A DNA stretch of 64,000 nt from Apteryx mantelli (Eukaryota > Chordata > Aves > Apterygiformes > Apterygidae): positions 46,508,775 to 46,572,774 of the forward strand of contig NC_089979.1 in assembly GCF_036417845.1 (NCBI RefSeq). The letters run 5' to 3'. Below, piece by piece: positions 47,610 through 60,101 of the stretch; the first letter of the stretch is position 1; the number at the start of each line of letters is the position of its first letter. Below the pieces are notes generated by a model. It was given only the letters and a program-made list of their open reading frames with translations, ran no database searches and was not told the origin of the DNA. Made by a program: the position numbers and the translations under genes.

Positions 47610-48036
47610 GATGATGATTTACTGCCTGAATCTACAGACTTGCTCCATCCCAGGTGTGCCTTTAAGTATCCTTGGGGTGCTGGGGAAACGCCTTCACTCA
47701 CAGCTCCCCTGCTCTCCTCCTGCATTGCTGAAGCTGAGCCTTCACCTGACCACCCAACACAAACATCTGTAACATCTATAACCACACAGGCCCACCCCTA
47801 CCTCAGAAGTGTTTCTTACAGCTGAACTTTTCCACTGCTAGGTAATGGGATACAGAAGGTGGCTGCCTCAGGCAGGTGTGTCACATCCTCAGTGAAATAA
47901 CTAGTTCAACCATGTCTTTCCCCTCACTAGCTTAGTAGCTGTCTTCCCTAGCAGGTAGTATTTGGTCCCTTCTCCTTTTCCGAGGCCCACCCCCTACTTC
48001 CCCTTCCCCTGTAGTGTTGCATTTTTCAGCCAAAAC

Positions 48037-48050
48037 CACTAGGTGTCACA
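48037..48050 (+). promoter_or_regulatory. CTCF-like word, one core mismatch
   Basis: CCACTAGGTGTCAC fits the CTCF consensus CCASYAGRKGGC except for T at the penultimate core G. Weak evidence on its own. Confidence 0.2.
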
Positions 48051-51000
48051 AGTACTCACATCTAAACTATAAAATACTCTAAAATATTGTCTTGGAGATC
48101 TTGATATTTTCCTCATTCTGGTTGAGAAGACTGAACATTGGGACACAGACTTGCTGTAAACGTGGGAACTCCTAAATGTAAAAAAAAATCAAATGTGTCA
48201 AACTGGTGCTTATAGAGCAGGTCCATAACGTTTTGTGGCAAGCCATTGATTATACAAGGGCATTACGTCTGTTGTCATTGAAGTGCCTTAATTCAGCTAG
48301 CCACAGAAAGCTAATAAATTGGGTGTGATCTGAAAGATCTACAGATTATATCTAACACAAGACAATATGCTGGTGAAATAGGGTGTGTAAAAGTAGAATA
48401 TAGAAAGGGCTCCACCCTGGAAAAAAAGCTTATGGTTAAGAAACACAGAAGGATCCTCAGGTTAAATTTAGATAATATTCAAATTAAAACTGAGTAATCC
48501 ATGCCATCAATGAAACAAATCTTTCCCCTCTCTTTCCACTTGTTCCTATCTCTCTTTTTATAAACATATCAATCATTCCTGCCTAGCAGTATGTGTTTTA
48601 CATTAGCTGGAAAGACATATTTTCAGATTCTCAGTGAGACTTACAGTACACTAGAAGTTGACTCTGTAGGGATCTGAGATACCAACCTTTTCTGAAAAGG
48701 TTATCTCAGTTTTTCAAATGTTACAAAAAATATTTGTTACATTTTTTTTTCCCTTAACCCTGTAAAACCACTTTTTTTTTTTGATTTTGCAGGTAGACAT
48801 TTCCTTTTCCAAAAGTGCTTTTTTTCCAAAAAGACCCTCCCGCACTGCACCACTATGCAGTACATGCGCATTGTCTGTATTATTGTTGCTCTCAAAGGCA
48901 TGGCTCAGTACCCCATCATACTTCACACTGAACAAACAGAGCAAGTGCAAATGTTCTGTCTAACAGGATGGAAACCCAAATCTTCCCATTTTGGGCCCTA
49001 ATACTGCTGAGTACCGTGGCAAGCCCAGACCTTTGCAGCTTCTCACTGACACCTACTTGAATCATCTAGGTCTTCAGCTAGAGCAAGGCACAAGAGTGGA
49101 TGTAACAAACTGCTGGAAGGAGATTACTGGGGTGATGTACATGGGAAAGGAACTGTGTATAAATATTAGCCTAGTGACAGGCTTGCTGCTGATATTATAA
49201 ACTACAAGATCACACAGTATCTTGCTTCAGGAGTCTGCGCTGCAATAGGGCAGGTGGTCCTGGCTTCCCGGTATTCCCCTCCTTCCCAATTCTCTGTAAT
49301 ACCTTTCCCATGTATTTCAAAAATTCTCTTTGAACTGTCTGCCAGGGGCTCCATATCCCCAGTGTCTCCAACATCACTGTCTTCAATTCTTTTAGCATTT
49401 TAACTGTTTTGAGAGCATGAAGAGAGATGTGTGGGAGACAGGTGTGCTGAAAGGATTTAATGCTTCCATAAGCTTGTCCTGAGTATACTCAGAAAGTTGG
49501 GGTTCCCTCACTTCCTATCTTTTTTAACCTTTTTCTCAAAATTAGCACAGTTTTTACACAGAAATCTAGAATATTACATGAGGTTAGGGACTTGATCAAA
49601 TGTGGTATTACTGCATTACATTCAAACGGATAGTGTTATAAATCTGGAGTGGCCAATCATATTGTCATTGTGAGTTGGCTAGTTGAGAGCATAACGGCTT
49701 TGGGCTATACAAAGTGATGAATTTAAACTTTATAAAGTACTGCACTGCTCCTAGAGCAGAATACATAATCGCATTCCTTTTGTAAAATAGTGTTTCAAAG
49801 GCAAAGACTGACATCAGCATGTAGCTGTGAGTTATTAGTTAATAAAACTGCATAATGCTTGTAAGTCACACTGTACAGTGCACTATTGGTCAAATTAATC
49901 ATTCATGCAAGACAGCTAATTTGGTTCCAAAAGCAATATTTAGAATGAATGCTGAATGTTACTAAATTACTATTAAGTAGCCACCTGCTGCATATTTATG
50001 ACATTATATTTGTATATTGCTGCAATAATCTAAACTGTGCTTAAAGGTAGAGCTCAATTCCAGATACTGTTTTGTTAATAATCTACCAAGTAAACAAATA
50101 CAATCAATTATGGCTGGAAGTAATTACGGTGTTGAATCATTTTCTTACAACACCTACTTACATGAAAAATCAGATTGATTTTAAAAGATTTCAAATTTTA
50201 CTTGTATTTAGATGAAGGTGTGTCCTGAACCATAATAGGCGCAATTACAGAGATAAGATTAAGGAAGTGCCAGCTTTCTTCTGTTTTCATATATATTTTC
50301 AGAATGACTTTGTAACAAGGAAAGATTTTTGTAGCCCCACTCTCCATAGAGACCAGGCGTTCCCCAAGCAGAGTCAACAGAAATCTTTTCATGTCCCTTT
50401 ACAGGACCTGGCCCTTGCCTGGTCTTTTTAGAGATATTTCATCTATTTACCAACCAGAAACAATAACTGGAAAAAAAAATGCTACATTTTGTTACCACTG
50501 GGGTGTGCCACTTAAAAAGGATTATGTTTTCTGCCGAGTGATTCATTCTCCTATGGCTTCATGCTGGACCTTCGCCCTTTGCATTCATCTGGCACTTTTC
50601 ATATGTGAAAGTCAAACCACACAGAAATACAGTCAAAGCAAGCATCACCCTTGTCTTCTAAAAGGGGAGAAAAAGAAGAATGAAGAAGTGATGTTTCTTG
50701 CCCGGTGCCACTCAAATATGGCAGCCAAAGACCAAAGGAATAAACCTGTGTCTCTACCAGCAGGATACCTTTCACCTGAAACTGGCCAATTGGAAGTTAG
50801 GCCTCTGCTTTAAGCTCTAGTTAGGATCTTTCTCTCGTCAGTAGGTGATCTTAGGCATTTACAGGTGCCAATTCATCCTACCTACTTTGCACACCTATTT
50901 CATATGAGAAATTTCCCTAAGAATGTGCCTCCCTCTCCCTCTCCCCCCACTGATTCAAGAGTTACCCTAGACCATAAGCATATGTGAGATTCTCACATTT

Positions 51001-51060
51001 TAGAAGATGACCTTTAAGTGAGTTGGATCCCACAACTAGTACACTTCCCTACCCACTGGA

Positions 51061-51443
51061 CTGTGTTCAGCCTGGAGAACAGAAGGCTTAGGGAGGACCT
51101 AATAGCAGCCTTACAATGCCCATAGAGAGATTACCAAGAAAAGAGAGCCAGGCTCATTTCTGAAGTGCATGGCAGAATAATGAGGTACAGTGATCATAAA
51201 CTGAAATAGAGGAGTGTAAGACTGGATACAGAGAAACACATTTTCCCCATAAGGACAGTCATGCAGTCTGGTAGGTTGCCTGGAAAGTGGTGGGATTTCT
51301 GACCCTGGAGGTTTTCAAGTCCCAGCTGGGCAAAGACCTGAGCATCCTGGTCTGAACAAAATGCTGCCCTTGCTTTGAGTGGGGAGTTGGACTGTGACCT
51401 CCCGAAGTCCCTTCAGACCCAAATGATTTGGTGATTCCGTGCT
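51061..51443 (+). mobile_element. Old CR1 LINE 3' end, about 380 bp
   Basis: It opens with a degraded form of the CR1 segment 'GTTCAGCCTGGAGAAGAGAAGG' and continues through eroded versions of the same downstream blocks, such as 'GGTTGCCTGGAAAGTGGTGG' and 'GACCTCCCGAAGTCCCTTCA'. It ends near TGGTGATTCCGTG where CR1 has TGATTCTGTG. Divergence is visibly higher than in the 43.8 kb copy, so it is an older subfamily. Confidence 0.85.
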
Positions 51444-52940
51444 GCTTTTTGTGCTATCACACACACAACACACACATTAGAGACATTCTGTGACGGTAAT
51501 GTCAAGATATACACGAATGCAGGATCTAGATAAGGTTTAACACTGAGGACTGAATCAGATGTTAATTAGGCAACAAGGGTCAAGTTTGGGTTGACCTGGC
51601 ACCTCCAATAACTGAGCTTCCAGAAGTGTGCCTGTTCTTATAAGAATTTGTCACAGTTCAGCTGTTGTGGCTCCTGCTTTGGTCTTTGGGGAAAATATAG
51701 GAACTAAAATCCGTTTCAAAATATCTGTGAGAGTGAAATAAAGAAAGTGGCATGGAAAAAAAGATAGACAGTGTGTGTGCACACTATCTAGTTCTAATGA
51801 AACAGATAAAAAAGGTTCAGACAGACTTGCTGACTGATCAACTGATAGATTAAATAAACGGACTGCACTTGCTTAGCATTGAAATTTTACATTTCCTCTA
51901 AAGACAATTGTTGAATGAGATTTTTCTGAAACTTCACTTGATTTGAAAAAAGTAAATCATTACCTGCATTCTAGAATGAAAATTAAATGATATTTTAGAT
52001 GGAAAATTAAGTGATATTTTAGTAGAAAAGGCCAGTCAGGGAAATGTCAGACATGCAAATCCTTGAGCCTGCTAGAAATAGGTGATGAAAATTGGTATAA
52101 AGAGAATCCAAATGATTGGTCACTTGAATTCCATGCAGTTTGAGAAATAGTTAGTCTGTGCCCTAAATTCTGCAGAGAATTCCAGTTTGGAACACTGTTG
52201 ACTTTTGCCTTGGGGAATGAGACAGTGTAAAGTGTGTGTACAGATTTCCCACTGGCTTTTAGAGCAGAATCATGCACTGAAAAGAGCCAAGTGAATGTTA
52301 AATATTGATTTCTCAACATGCTGCTAGCGTATTTCCTATTGCAAGTAAATTGCACAAAATGAAAAATGACTATAAATAGAACAACTCAGTATGAGAGAGC
52401 AATATTACTTTGCATGCTTAATGATGTTGATGTTTTCAGCTGACTAGGTCTCATACACAGGAAGTTATTCTCCTTATTGAACAACATATTTATATTCTCT
52501 ATCTATCAGCTAGTAGAAAAAAAAGCATGATTATGGTAGATTTTTCAGTAGAAGTTCATTCTTCTTTCTCTCTCTCTTTCTCATTTAGCAATTAGCCACA
52601 TCTCAGCTGGCCTTATAGCTGCTTGAAAACTGAAATGATATTTTCTTAAAACTTGATATGAGGCAATTCGGCCCCTTTTAGTCTATAGATGGGAAATATC
52701 CACAAAAAATCATTGTTGAAACAATGAAACATTATTTTCTATTCACTACAATATATATATCTACAATATCTCCAAATAAATCAGAGAGAACTACTGCACA
52801 TGGCTTTGACAAGACTAAATTATTATTTATGCCTTTAGAAATAAATGAGTAAGTGCTTGCACCTACTGAGGTGACCTAATTACATCCATTTGTGGAGCAA
52901 TAAATAACAGAGAAGAAGGATATTACAATGGTTAGTGAGC
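51444..52940. other. Intergenic DNA with small repeats
   Basis: No gene was recognised. It contains a CA-rich run (51455-51477), a 24-bp-period tandem duplication (51978-52022) and a CT-rich run (about 52558-52586). Confidence 0.55.
51978..52022. repeat. Imperfect 24-bp-period tandem duplication
   Basis: The 21-mer at 51978-51998 (GAAAATTAAATGATATTTTAG) recurs at 52002-52022 with a single A-to-G difference after a 3-base spacer. Confidence 0.9.
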
Positions 52941-52949
52941 AAAACTACA

Positions 52950-53125
52950 AGACTTTGACGCTGATGTTCTGTATTGCTTTGAGCTAATTACTTACACAAG
53001 GATCTTTAAAGGTGCTTAGGTGCCATTTACATCTGGCTGTAGTCTCTGTGCTTTTCTTTCTCATCTGAAAGATATCATGATAATAATTCTCTACTTCAGG
53101 GGTGCCTATTGGGATACTCAGACAC
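52950..53125 (+). mobile_element. MIR/CORE-SINE-like fragment
   Basis: The order of words matches the MIR core: 'GAGCTAATTACTTA', then 'CTCTGTGC...TTTCTCATCTGAAA', then 'GATAATAATTCTCTACTTCA'. In MIR these are the 'AAGTTACTTAACCTCTCTGTGCCTC', 'TTCCTCATCTGTAAAATGG' and 'GATAATAATAGTACCTAC' segments. It is strongly diverged and broken by an insertion. Such old amniote SINE copies survive at low number in birds. Confidence 0.5.
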
Positions 53126-54137
53126 TAAAATAATGGGGTCATAGAAGTATTTTAAAGAAGAGGCTATGAGAAGTGGAGAAACTCACTAATGGATTTTTAA
53201 AACTATGCTAATCAGTTCCTCCCACTAATCTGGATTTAAAATTATGCAAACAAGCCCACGCTTTCCTCAGTCCCACCTTAAATGATATTCCTTGCCTCTG
53301 CACTCGCTAAAATATTCATGTGGCACAGGTAGAAACAAACATACACTGCTCTTTTGTCCCTCAGATTCTGAGCCTAAAACCAAAGGCAACCCGTCCTTTA
53401 CAGCTTTTCCCTTAAGCTTTGCTGGAGATCTCCATTGCACAGCACCACCTCTCGGGTACTGCTAAGCTACAGTATCTCATAGCAGCTCCCTCAGGGGATG
53501 AGGCCCTTTGAGAACCACTCTGAAAGTGCTCAACATGTAAAAGACCCTGAATTTACCATTTTTTCCTTTCAGTCTTGATTGGGGTGTTGCCACTGTTAAC
53601 ACTCAGAGGAAAAAATCCCTCACATTTGAAATTAATCTGAACATAATGGAGGTATTAGAGTCTTTACATTCTTTTAAACATTTTTCATCCAATGGAATAA
53701 AGGAGACTACTTGGTCTGTGTTAAGTGGTTCTTTTGCTCCCTTCTAAGGGCTTTGTGCTGTTTGCAAGCTGTTGGAAGTTTCTTCTCTAAGCTTTAACCC
53801 CTGTCAGCTGCTCTTCTGATACCAGAGCCTTCTGTTTTCAGGTCAGGCCAGTGACTGAAGCTAATTGCATCCTTCTTGCATGGGAGGGACCACATTGACT
53901 TATTCCATTTTCCTGTTTTGAAATCAAAAGATCTCTGCAATCCAGGGAACTGATAGATGAGCTACAGAAGCATTGCATGTGACAGTATGCGTCATTCAAA
54001 GTCCTGGACACACTGATGGAAGAGTACCCTCATTATTAAATACAGTGTTCTTGGTTCAATTGCAAAACAATTGCAACTCAAATGCAAAACCCGCATATTC
54101 TAAATGTGTAAGGCTTTTTACACACATTTAAAAGCTT
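53126..54137. other. Intergenic DNA, nothing recognised
   Basis: AT-rich sequence between the MIR-like and CR1 fragments. No exon, RNA gene or repeat family was recognised. Confidence 0.5.
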
Positions 54138-54285
54138 CATAGAAGTGCTGGTTGAAAGAGACTTCTGGAGGTCATTTAGTCCAACCTCCTGCTCAAAGCA
54201 GGATTATCACCAGTCCAGCCTCAGGTCAGCGATGGCTTTGTCCTAGCTGGGTCTTGAAAAGTCCAAGGGTGGAGCCCCTGCTTGC
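54138..54285 (-). mobile_element. CR1 LINE 3' end fragment, about 150 bp, reversed
   Basis: The reverse complement of the CR1 3' end is recognisable: 'GTTGAAAGAGACTTCTGGAG', 'GTCATTTAGTCCAACCTCCT', 'GCTCAAAGCAGGATTATCAC' and the following segment 'AAAAGTCCAAGGGTGGAGCCCC' in broken form. The 3' terminus of the element faces left (about 54138). It is diverged, so an old copy. Confidence 0.85.
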
Positions 54286-57235
54286 ATACATACAGATTTG
54301 ATTTGTCCTTATTCCAGGTAGCAGGTGTGATGTTGTATAAGAAACATCTTCAAGGCATTGTCTGTGCAAGGGCCAAAGTCAGAAGTCACACACTGGAGCA
54401 GAAACTGCTCCTCACTCTTCCCTCCAGAGAACAGCTCAGCCAGAGAGAGGTGAAGTTGTAGTTAGGAATAATCATGGTGCAAATGATATGTCACGAGAGC
54501 TTATCAAGTACATCTGCCCAAGGTTCCTCTAGGGGTAATAAAACTCAGTAACGTTTAGTTTTCAGGGTCTGCAAATGAGGCACAGCTGGTCTCAGAAAAC
54601 CTGTAAATCCCAGCTACTGCTAACTGGCAAAGGCTCCTTTTTCCACTGCAGAGCAGTATAAAATTATGATTATGACCATCTTTGAAGCTATATTAATTGC
54701 CTTGGAGTGGGCTCAGAAGGAAACAGCTTCCTATTATCATCCAGGCAGCCCACTAGGAACTTCACTGTTCAGTTTCTGAGAGTGTGCACTTTTGGATGAA
54801 TGGACAAGCAGTGCTGGCTTCTAACGCGTTATGGTGGAGGGGGCTGAATTACTGAATTGTGTGTTCCTCTTTGATGGAAAAATGTCATTTACAATGTAGG
54901 TTTGTCACGTGTAAAACTTTCAGTAGGTCTCTTCAAAGTCTGATTTTTGCCTCTCTGAATACTTCCCTTGTGTCTAATAACTTTTATCTTCCTTCACAAA
55001 TTCCACAAAGTTGAGCAGGAGAGATTTCCTCCAGTATGAAAGCTGCATATTCCTTAACATATTGCCTTTCATGTCAAAGAGAAATTTTGTCTTAAAGATG
55101 TCTTGGAAAAATGATACACTAACAGCAGTGGATGCTGTTTCTAGAGATCAGGTAAAACTGTCTATACTGTTTTCCCAGCCACTGTGGTTTGAGTCTGAGC
55201 TGCAAAGGCAGCACCTCAAATTCTCCACACCTGAAGCCTTTAAGTTGTTTATCTGAATCAGTGCCAAAGGCAGTGGTGATTTTTGAAATCTCCTTTCGGA
55301 TATAAAACAGGAGCAGATCCAGCAAGAGGGACAGAGAAGAAGCTGCTGCTGTATATTAATGACCTTTCCCCCAAACTGGCCTGTGCTTGTACCACCAACC
55401 CCAGGCTGTAAGGCTGTAAACTGTTTCTAGTCTGTGGGTCAGCTCATCCAATAAGTGGTCTTTGTCATTTTTTTGAGTTTCCAGAACAGTTTCACCTGAT
55501 CTCAGGTGCTGCTGGTCTCATTTCTCATTAGCAAAATTTGTAAAACTCACTCTGTTTTCCCATGACTCTCCTTCCTTTATTATTCATTTGATCTTTTGAA
55601 TTCAAGCAACTGTTCATTTTTGGATTGCCTGTGAATGTTAGAAGATGAAGAACTTCAAAGTATGGAAATGAGGTTTACCATCTTTTCTTCACAAAAATAC
55701 TTTTAAGTCTGAGAAATTAATCCCCTGGATTTTTTTTCATTAGTATTGCATTGTACAGCATAGGCAGCTAAAATTTCTATAAGGCTGTGATTTCAACTAG
55801 TTTTCTGCCTCCAATCAATACAAATAGCATTAACTTTCCATGTGATTTCTACAGGCAAATTAGCAAACTATTTTCTGTGGTCACAACCAAAATAAAGCCA
55901 GGCAAGCTTATTCTTTTTTTTTTTTTTTAAGTTAGAATTTATGGCAATATCCGAACCTCAGTCTTTATTTTTAAAAAAGCAACTACTGTCTAGAAAGGAA
56001 CATTTTGTCTCTCTGGAGATGCACTTTTGTTGAACTCGTTCAAACTGAAAGTTGTCTTTAAAAAGGCTATTTGAGTTTAGCTCCTTTCTTTCCTAGTTAT
56101 ACAAGTGGTCAAGCACTTTTTTTTTAGCTCAGATTTTTCAACCTTGTCTCTTGCTTGTTCAAATTAAATTCAATTAAAATATCAATAACTTGAATGATCA
56201 GCACCTCAAATTATCTGTTTGTAGCCTTGGCATCTAAGGAAGCAAGAAGAAAGCCAGCTTTTTCTTGCCCATGTGCCATATTTAGGAGATGTGATGCTGG
56301 ACCATGTGTGAGCAGGAGCTCCTGAACTGAGCACCTCAGAAAAACCGCCGTGAAACAGTTTGGTCCCCAGGGTCACCTACTGGTGGCAAAGCCATGCATG
56401 ACATGACGTGTGGTTGGATGCAGGAAGAATCGCCAGGCCTGCATATGGGGACGGCTTTATCTGCAGCCAGGAGTCAGCAGGGCTGGGTGCGACTGCTGGA
56501 CACTGCCGCTGGATTTCGGTCTGTGATGAGCCTGTGGGCAAGCAGCAGGGACTGGGCTGGTGCCAGCACAAAAGCACTGCAATGAGACACACCATCTAAT
56601 AATCCTGCTTAGATATTTGCAAGCTCCTGTTTTTCTCCTGATGGAAGACTGGCTTGGAAATGCACATCACCAGAGTCCCCGGCTTGCTCTTGGGTGGCCT
56701 CCAGGAACTGAAGCAAGAACAGCTATTACACAAGTTCAAATGATAACCTCAGAAGCCCTATATTTGAGGATGTGAAACCTTTCTCTTTCTCTGGAAACTC
56801 CAATAAATACTCCTTTATTGTAGGTGTTTTTCAAAAAGACTGCTGGCCTCAGTGTTGGCGGTGGCTATCTGTGAATGACCTCACATCTCACCTGGGCCTG
56901 GCTTTGCTGGGACTGAGTGAAAGCTGTGCTGACTAAATGTGGCACTCACTCTTCACCTGGGCGCAGATTCCCTGACTCTCCACTCCTCAGCTCTGCACTG
57001 GTTAGCTTTCAGCTTTTACTGAGCTCTTTCTGTCTGCAAAGCAGAGACTCACGCACCTTGTTGGCTTTGAACAGCAGCAGGTACTGCCGCTGCCTTCGCA
57101 GACTCCTACAGCATTGCTGACCTTCACTGCCAGCCCCTGGGACACAAGGAGGAAGAGATGCTGGATGTTGGGATACAGTCCTTGCTGCAAAGCACCTACT
57201 ATTTGTTGAGTCAAAGTGTGCTATGGCTGGGGGCT
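54286..57235. other. Intergenic DNA
   Basis: No gene was recognised. It has a T15 run (55914-55928). From about 56.28 kb the base composition becomes GC-richer with many short overlapping frames. An AATAAA at about 56803 followed by T-rich and GT-rich sequence could be a decayed poly(A) site of an unidentified repeat. Confidence 0.5.
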
Positions 57236-57350
57236 GGGAGAGGCACTGTTATTATCTGCATTTTTCACAAGGGGAGGTGAGGCCCAGAGCGTTGCTCAAG
57301 GTCACACAAAATGTCTGTGGAGAGCTGGGAAACTGTATGTGGATTGCCTG
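57236..57350 (-). mobile_element. MIR/CORE-SINE-like fragment, reversed
   Basis: The plus strand shows the reverse complement of the MIR core: 'CTGTTATTATCTGCATTTTT', 'GGGGAGGTGAGGCCCAGAGC', 'GTTGCTCAAGGTCACACA' and 'GAGAGCTGGGAAACTG'. In MIR this order reads 'CTATTATTATCCCCATTTTACAG...GAGGCACAGAG...TTGCCCAAGGTCACACAGC...GCAGAGCCGGGATT'. Better preserved than the 52.95 kb copy. Confidence 0.7.
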
Positions 57351-57794
57351 AGTTTCAGGCTCTGAGCATGGGAGAGTCTCCTGAAGAAGCAAAGTGACTT
57401 TTTCCTGTCACCCCTTTCTGACCTCTGACATGGGCAATCCTGATATCTGTGCTGCTGCTCTCCCAGTCTGAAGGTGACCCAGCAGGGCATATCCTGGAGT
57501 TTGGTGCTATGGATACCTTCCACCGGTGTGTTTCCTGGACAGACCACATGCTCAAGGTTGCCTCTGCCACATTCAGCTTGGAAAATCAAAAATGAGGGAT
57601 CTCAGGTTGCTGTGCCTTTCAAGAATTGCCCTCAAAGGAGAGAGTTGGAGGACAGAAAAGCCAGGTCTTTTTGAGCAGGCTCAGGGCAGGAGTAACGATA
57701 GTGTCTGCTTTGAGACGCCTTGGGTGTAGACGGTGTGTATGTGTGTCTCCAGGACAATGGATGAGGAAGGGAGCAGGCAGCCAGGTTTGTTTCG

Positions 57795-57990
57795 TCACCT
57801 CTACACAGGTGCCTGGCACTATTTGAGGTGCTCTGGGTCATCTCAGGCATCTCCATGGGCTCCACCATGGGACCTTCAGATGCCCTGTGGCCTGCTGGAG
57901 AGACAGCTGGGGGCAGGGGATACCCAAGGCATCTAAGGTGGCTCTGGACACCTACATTTAAGACAGCTGGATCAAGGTCTGTGCGCTCAC
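57795..57990 (+). repeat. Unclassified interspersed repeat, copy A
   Basis: It holds the block 'CACCTCTACACAGGTGCCTGG...ACTATTTGAGG' (about 57798-57832), which recurs in diverged form at about 59604-59640 as 'TGCCTCTGCACAGATGCCTGG...CCACTCGAGG'. Later words GGCTCCACCA and GACACCTA are also found in both places in the same order. The family is unknown to me. Confidence 0.35.
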
Positions 57991-59599
57991 TCCTTTCTCT
58001 GAAAAAACTAGACCCTGGCTCCAGAAGGACTGTCCAAAATCCAGCCCATCTCACGTGTAGAAACAACCGGTCTTGAGTGCTGCTGTGGCAGACCTTGCCC
58101 TGGAGGGAGAGGCAACATTTGTGTCTCTGGGACTGGAAGAACTGTCCTCTGTGTTAATTTCATTTTTATTTGACTGAATTACTTTTTCATAAAGAAAGCC
58201 AACGAAAACAAAAAGGAAAACCAGTTGCAATTACACAACTAATTATCAAAAACATTTTTTTTTATTTGCTCTCTAGCCAAACAAATGGAAATATCTTTCC
58301 AAACCAATGCTATCTTTCAGTTTAACCCCTGGATTATTCAGTCATATCTTTCAATTTAATCTTTTGGTAACCTCTTATGTAAAAGAAACTGTTCTTTGAT
58401 AAGGAGCGTGTTTCTTTATAGTTATCAGCAACCACACAATAATTCCCTGATCCTAAAAGTAAGGACGACTGATCAGACATGTCCTAGAATTCCAAAACAG
58501 TCTGAAAGTTGTTCTGTGCCTGTTAAAACCAATTGCAGTTTTAAATGGATTTCATTGTAAAATGAATTGGTTACTTTTGTGGGTGTTTAAAAAAAAAACT
58601 TTTGCTATAATATCAGATATCAAGCTAGCAAAAAAACCTAGTGTATCTTATCACAGCAAGGGTATGTCCAACAGCATAGGCAGTAGCTTAAAAAAATAAA
58701 TATTTGCTTTGCAGTAGTTCCGAGGAAAGACTAAGGAGTAACCAATTTGTAGCAAGCTATGATGGATCATTCAAATGCATTTAAAATGTATTCAAAATTT
58801 ATGGCAAATTTCAAGGAAAATTGCTGAGTTGGAACTCTATATTGCTTTGTACTATTGGAGTAACTAGATACTCCTGAAGGAAATTTTACCTTTTGATTGA
58901 TTGTTTGATAATGACTAGATTATTTTGCTTTGCACTGACTTATTTTTTATAGGGCTGATTGATAGGCACAATGAAAAATTTCACAGGTTGCTTGAAGAGA
59001 GGCAAACACTTTTGCTCTTTGTTTTTCATACAGGATGTTTGAAGTAAGAAATGAATAACTGTCCCAAGGGTAAACTGCGCCTGGCGAACTCTCCCAACAC
59101 AGCAGACAGAGTCTTTCTAGGACATTGTTCTTCAATTTTTCTAGAGAAACTGATGGTAAATGAGATATTCATGCAGAAGAACCTTGCACTCTGCAGCAGG
59201 TTAGTCATAGGAAGGATGTTGTAGAGAAAAGCATAGAAATAAATGTATGAATTTCACCTGCACAGAGATCTTTTCTTAAAAAAAGTAGAGTACTAAGAGC
59301 AGAAAGCAGGAAGAATGGAATAAACACTAGTGGATGCAGGAAGTGAATGCAAAGAATATGAGTCAGGAGAGATGAATAGTTCTAAAAATAGGCCATTTAA
59401 CTGAAACAAATTCACATGAGTTAGAAATGCTATGGATTAGCACTATGGCCAAGCAACATTCAAGATCCGATGGAACTTTTAAAGTTTTGCTGTTGCTTTA
59501 CACTTCCCCAGCTGAACTCAGGCAGGATTCAGCTCCCACCTGCAACACTCAGTTTGGGTCTCTGCTGCAGGTGTCCACGCATTCACGAGGGGCCTCAGC

Positions 59600-59830
59600 C
59601 CCGTTGCCTCTGCACAGATGCCTGGTGCCACTCGAGGAGTCGCTAGGCAACACAGACGGTGGAGCCTAGTGGCCCAGCTCACCCTGAAGTAGACCCTGGT
59701 CGTTCATCAGCCGTGTAGCTTTCCAGGCTCCACCAGCTGTCCTAACTAGGTCTCTGCTGGCTGTGATGGGATTTAGACACCTAGAGCACACGTAAACACC
59801 CACAGGTAGTAGCTACCTACCTTTCGGTGT
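59600..59830 (+). repeat. Unclassified interspersed repeat, copy B
   Basis: The partner of the 57.8 kb copy: the shared block at 59604-59640, then GGCTCCACCA near 59729 and GGGATTTAGACACCTAG near 59769. It ends next to the 12-bp hairpin at 59829-59857. Too diverged to assign. Confidence 0.35.
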
Positions 59831-59857
59831 CTTAATCTTGAAGTGCAAGATTAAGAC
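59829..59857. repeat. Perfect 12-bp inverted repeat with 5-base loop
   Basis: GTCTTAATCTTG at 59829-59840 and CAAGATTAAGAC at 59846-59857 are exact reverse complements separated by AAGTG. It adjoins the right side of unclassified repeat copy B and could be a transposon terminal structure. No run of T or other terminator feature follows. Confidence 0.9.
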
Positions 59858-60063
59858 CCAAACTGTCATTTCCAAATGAAAAATTACAATGATGCAATTA
59901 GAAAAAATTAATGTTAAATATTTTGAATTAAAGTCAATCTTGATTTTTTTCTGGATAAATGGATTTGATAAATTAATGTGGATAAACAAATTGCTTAAAA
60001 TTACTCAAATGTTCATTTTAAGTGATAAAATGGTAGATTTTTACCTAGACTAATGGAAATGCT

Positions 60064-60101
60064 TTCATTTTTTTAAATGCAATTCATTTTTTTAAATGCA
60101 A
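60064..60101. repeat. Tandem duplication of a 19-mer
   Basis: TTCATTTTTTTAAATGCAA occurs twice without mismatch and is followed by further TTTCATTTTC-type degenerate units to about 60150. Confidence 0.9.

Larger units (their letters stand above)
44122..51059. other. Gene-free intergenic DNA with simple repeats
   Basis: No gene was recognised. It holds a polypyrimidine tract (45074-45223), a duplicated 12-mer GATAAGTCCAAA (46309-46332), an AT dinucleotide run (46832-46858), a T18 run (47592-47609) and a CTCF-like word (48037-48050). The 140-codon frame at 50391-50813 has no recognisable domain. Confidence 0.55.

Noticed and set aside
50391..50813. 140-codon plus-strand frame
   Set aside because: No domain, no splice or promoter signals, and it sits in AT-rich noncoding DNA where a frame of this length is expected occasionally by chance.
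56803..56830. AATAAA followed by T-rich sequence, considered as the 3' end of a gene or a solo LTR
   Set aside because: No coding sequence upstream and no matching terminal repeat elsewhere were found.
57632..58066. 144-codon minus-strand frame
   Set aside because: It lies over an unclassified repeat copy and is probably a product of its GC-rich composition.
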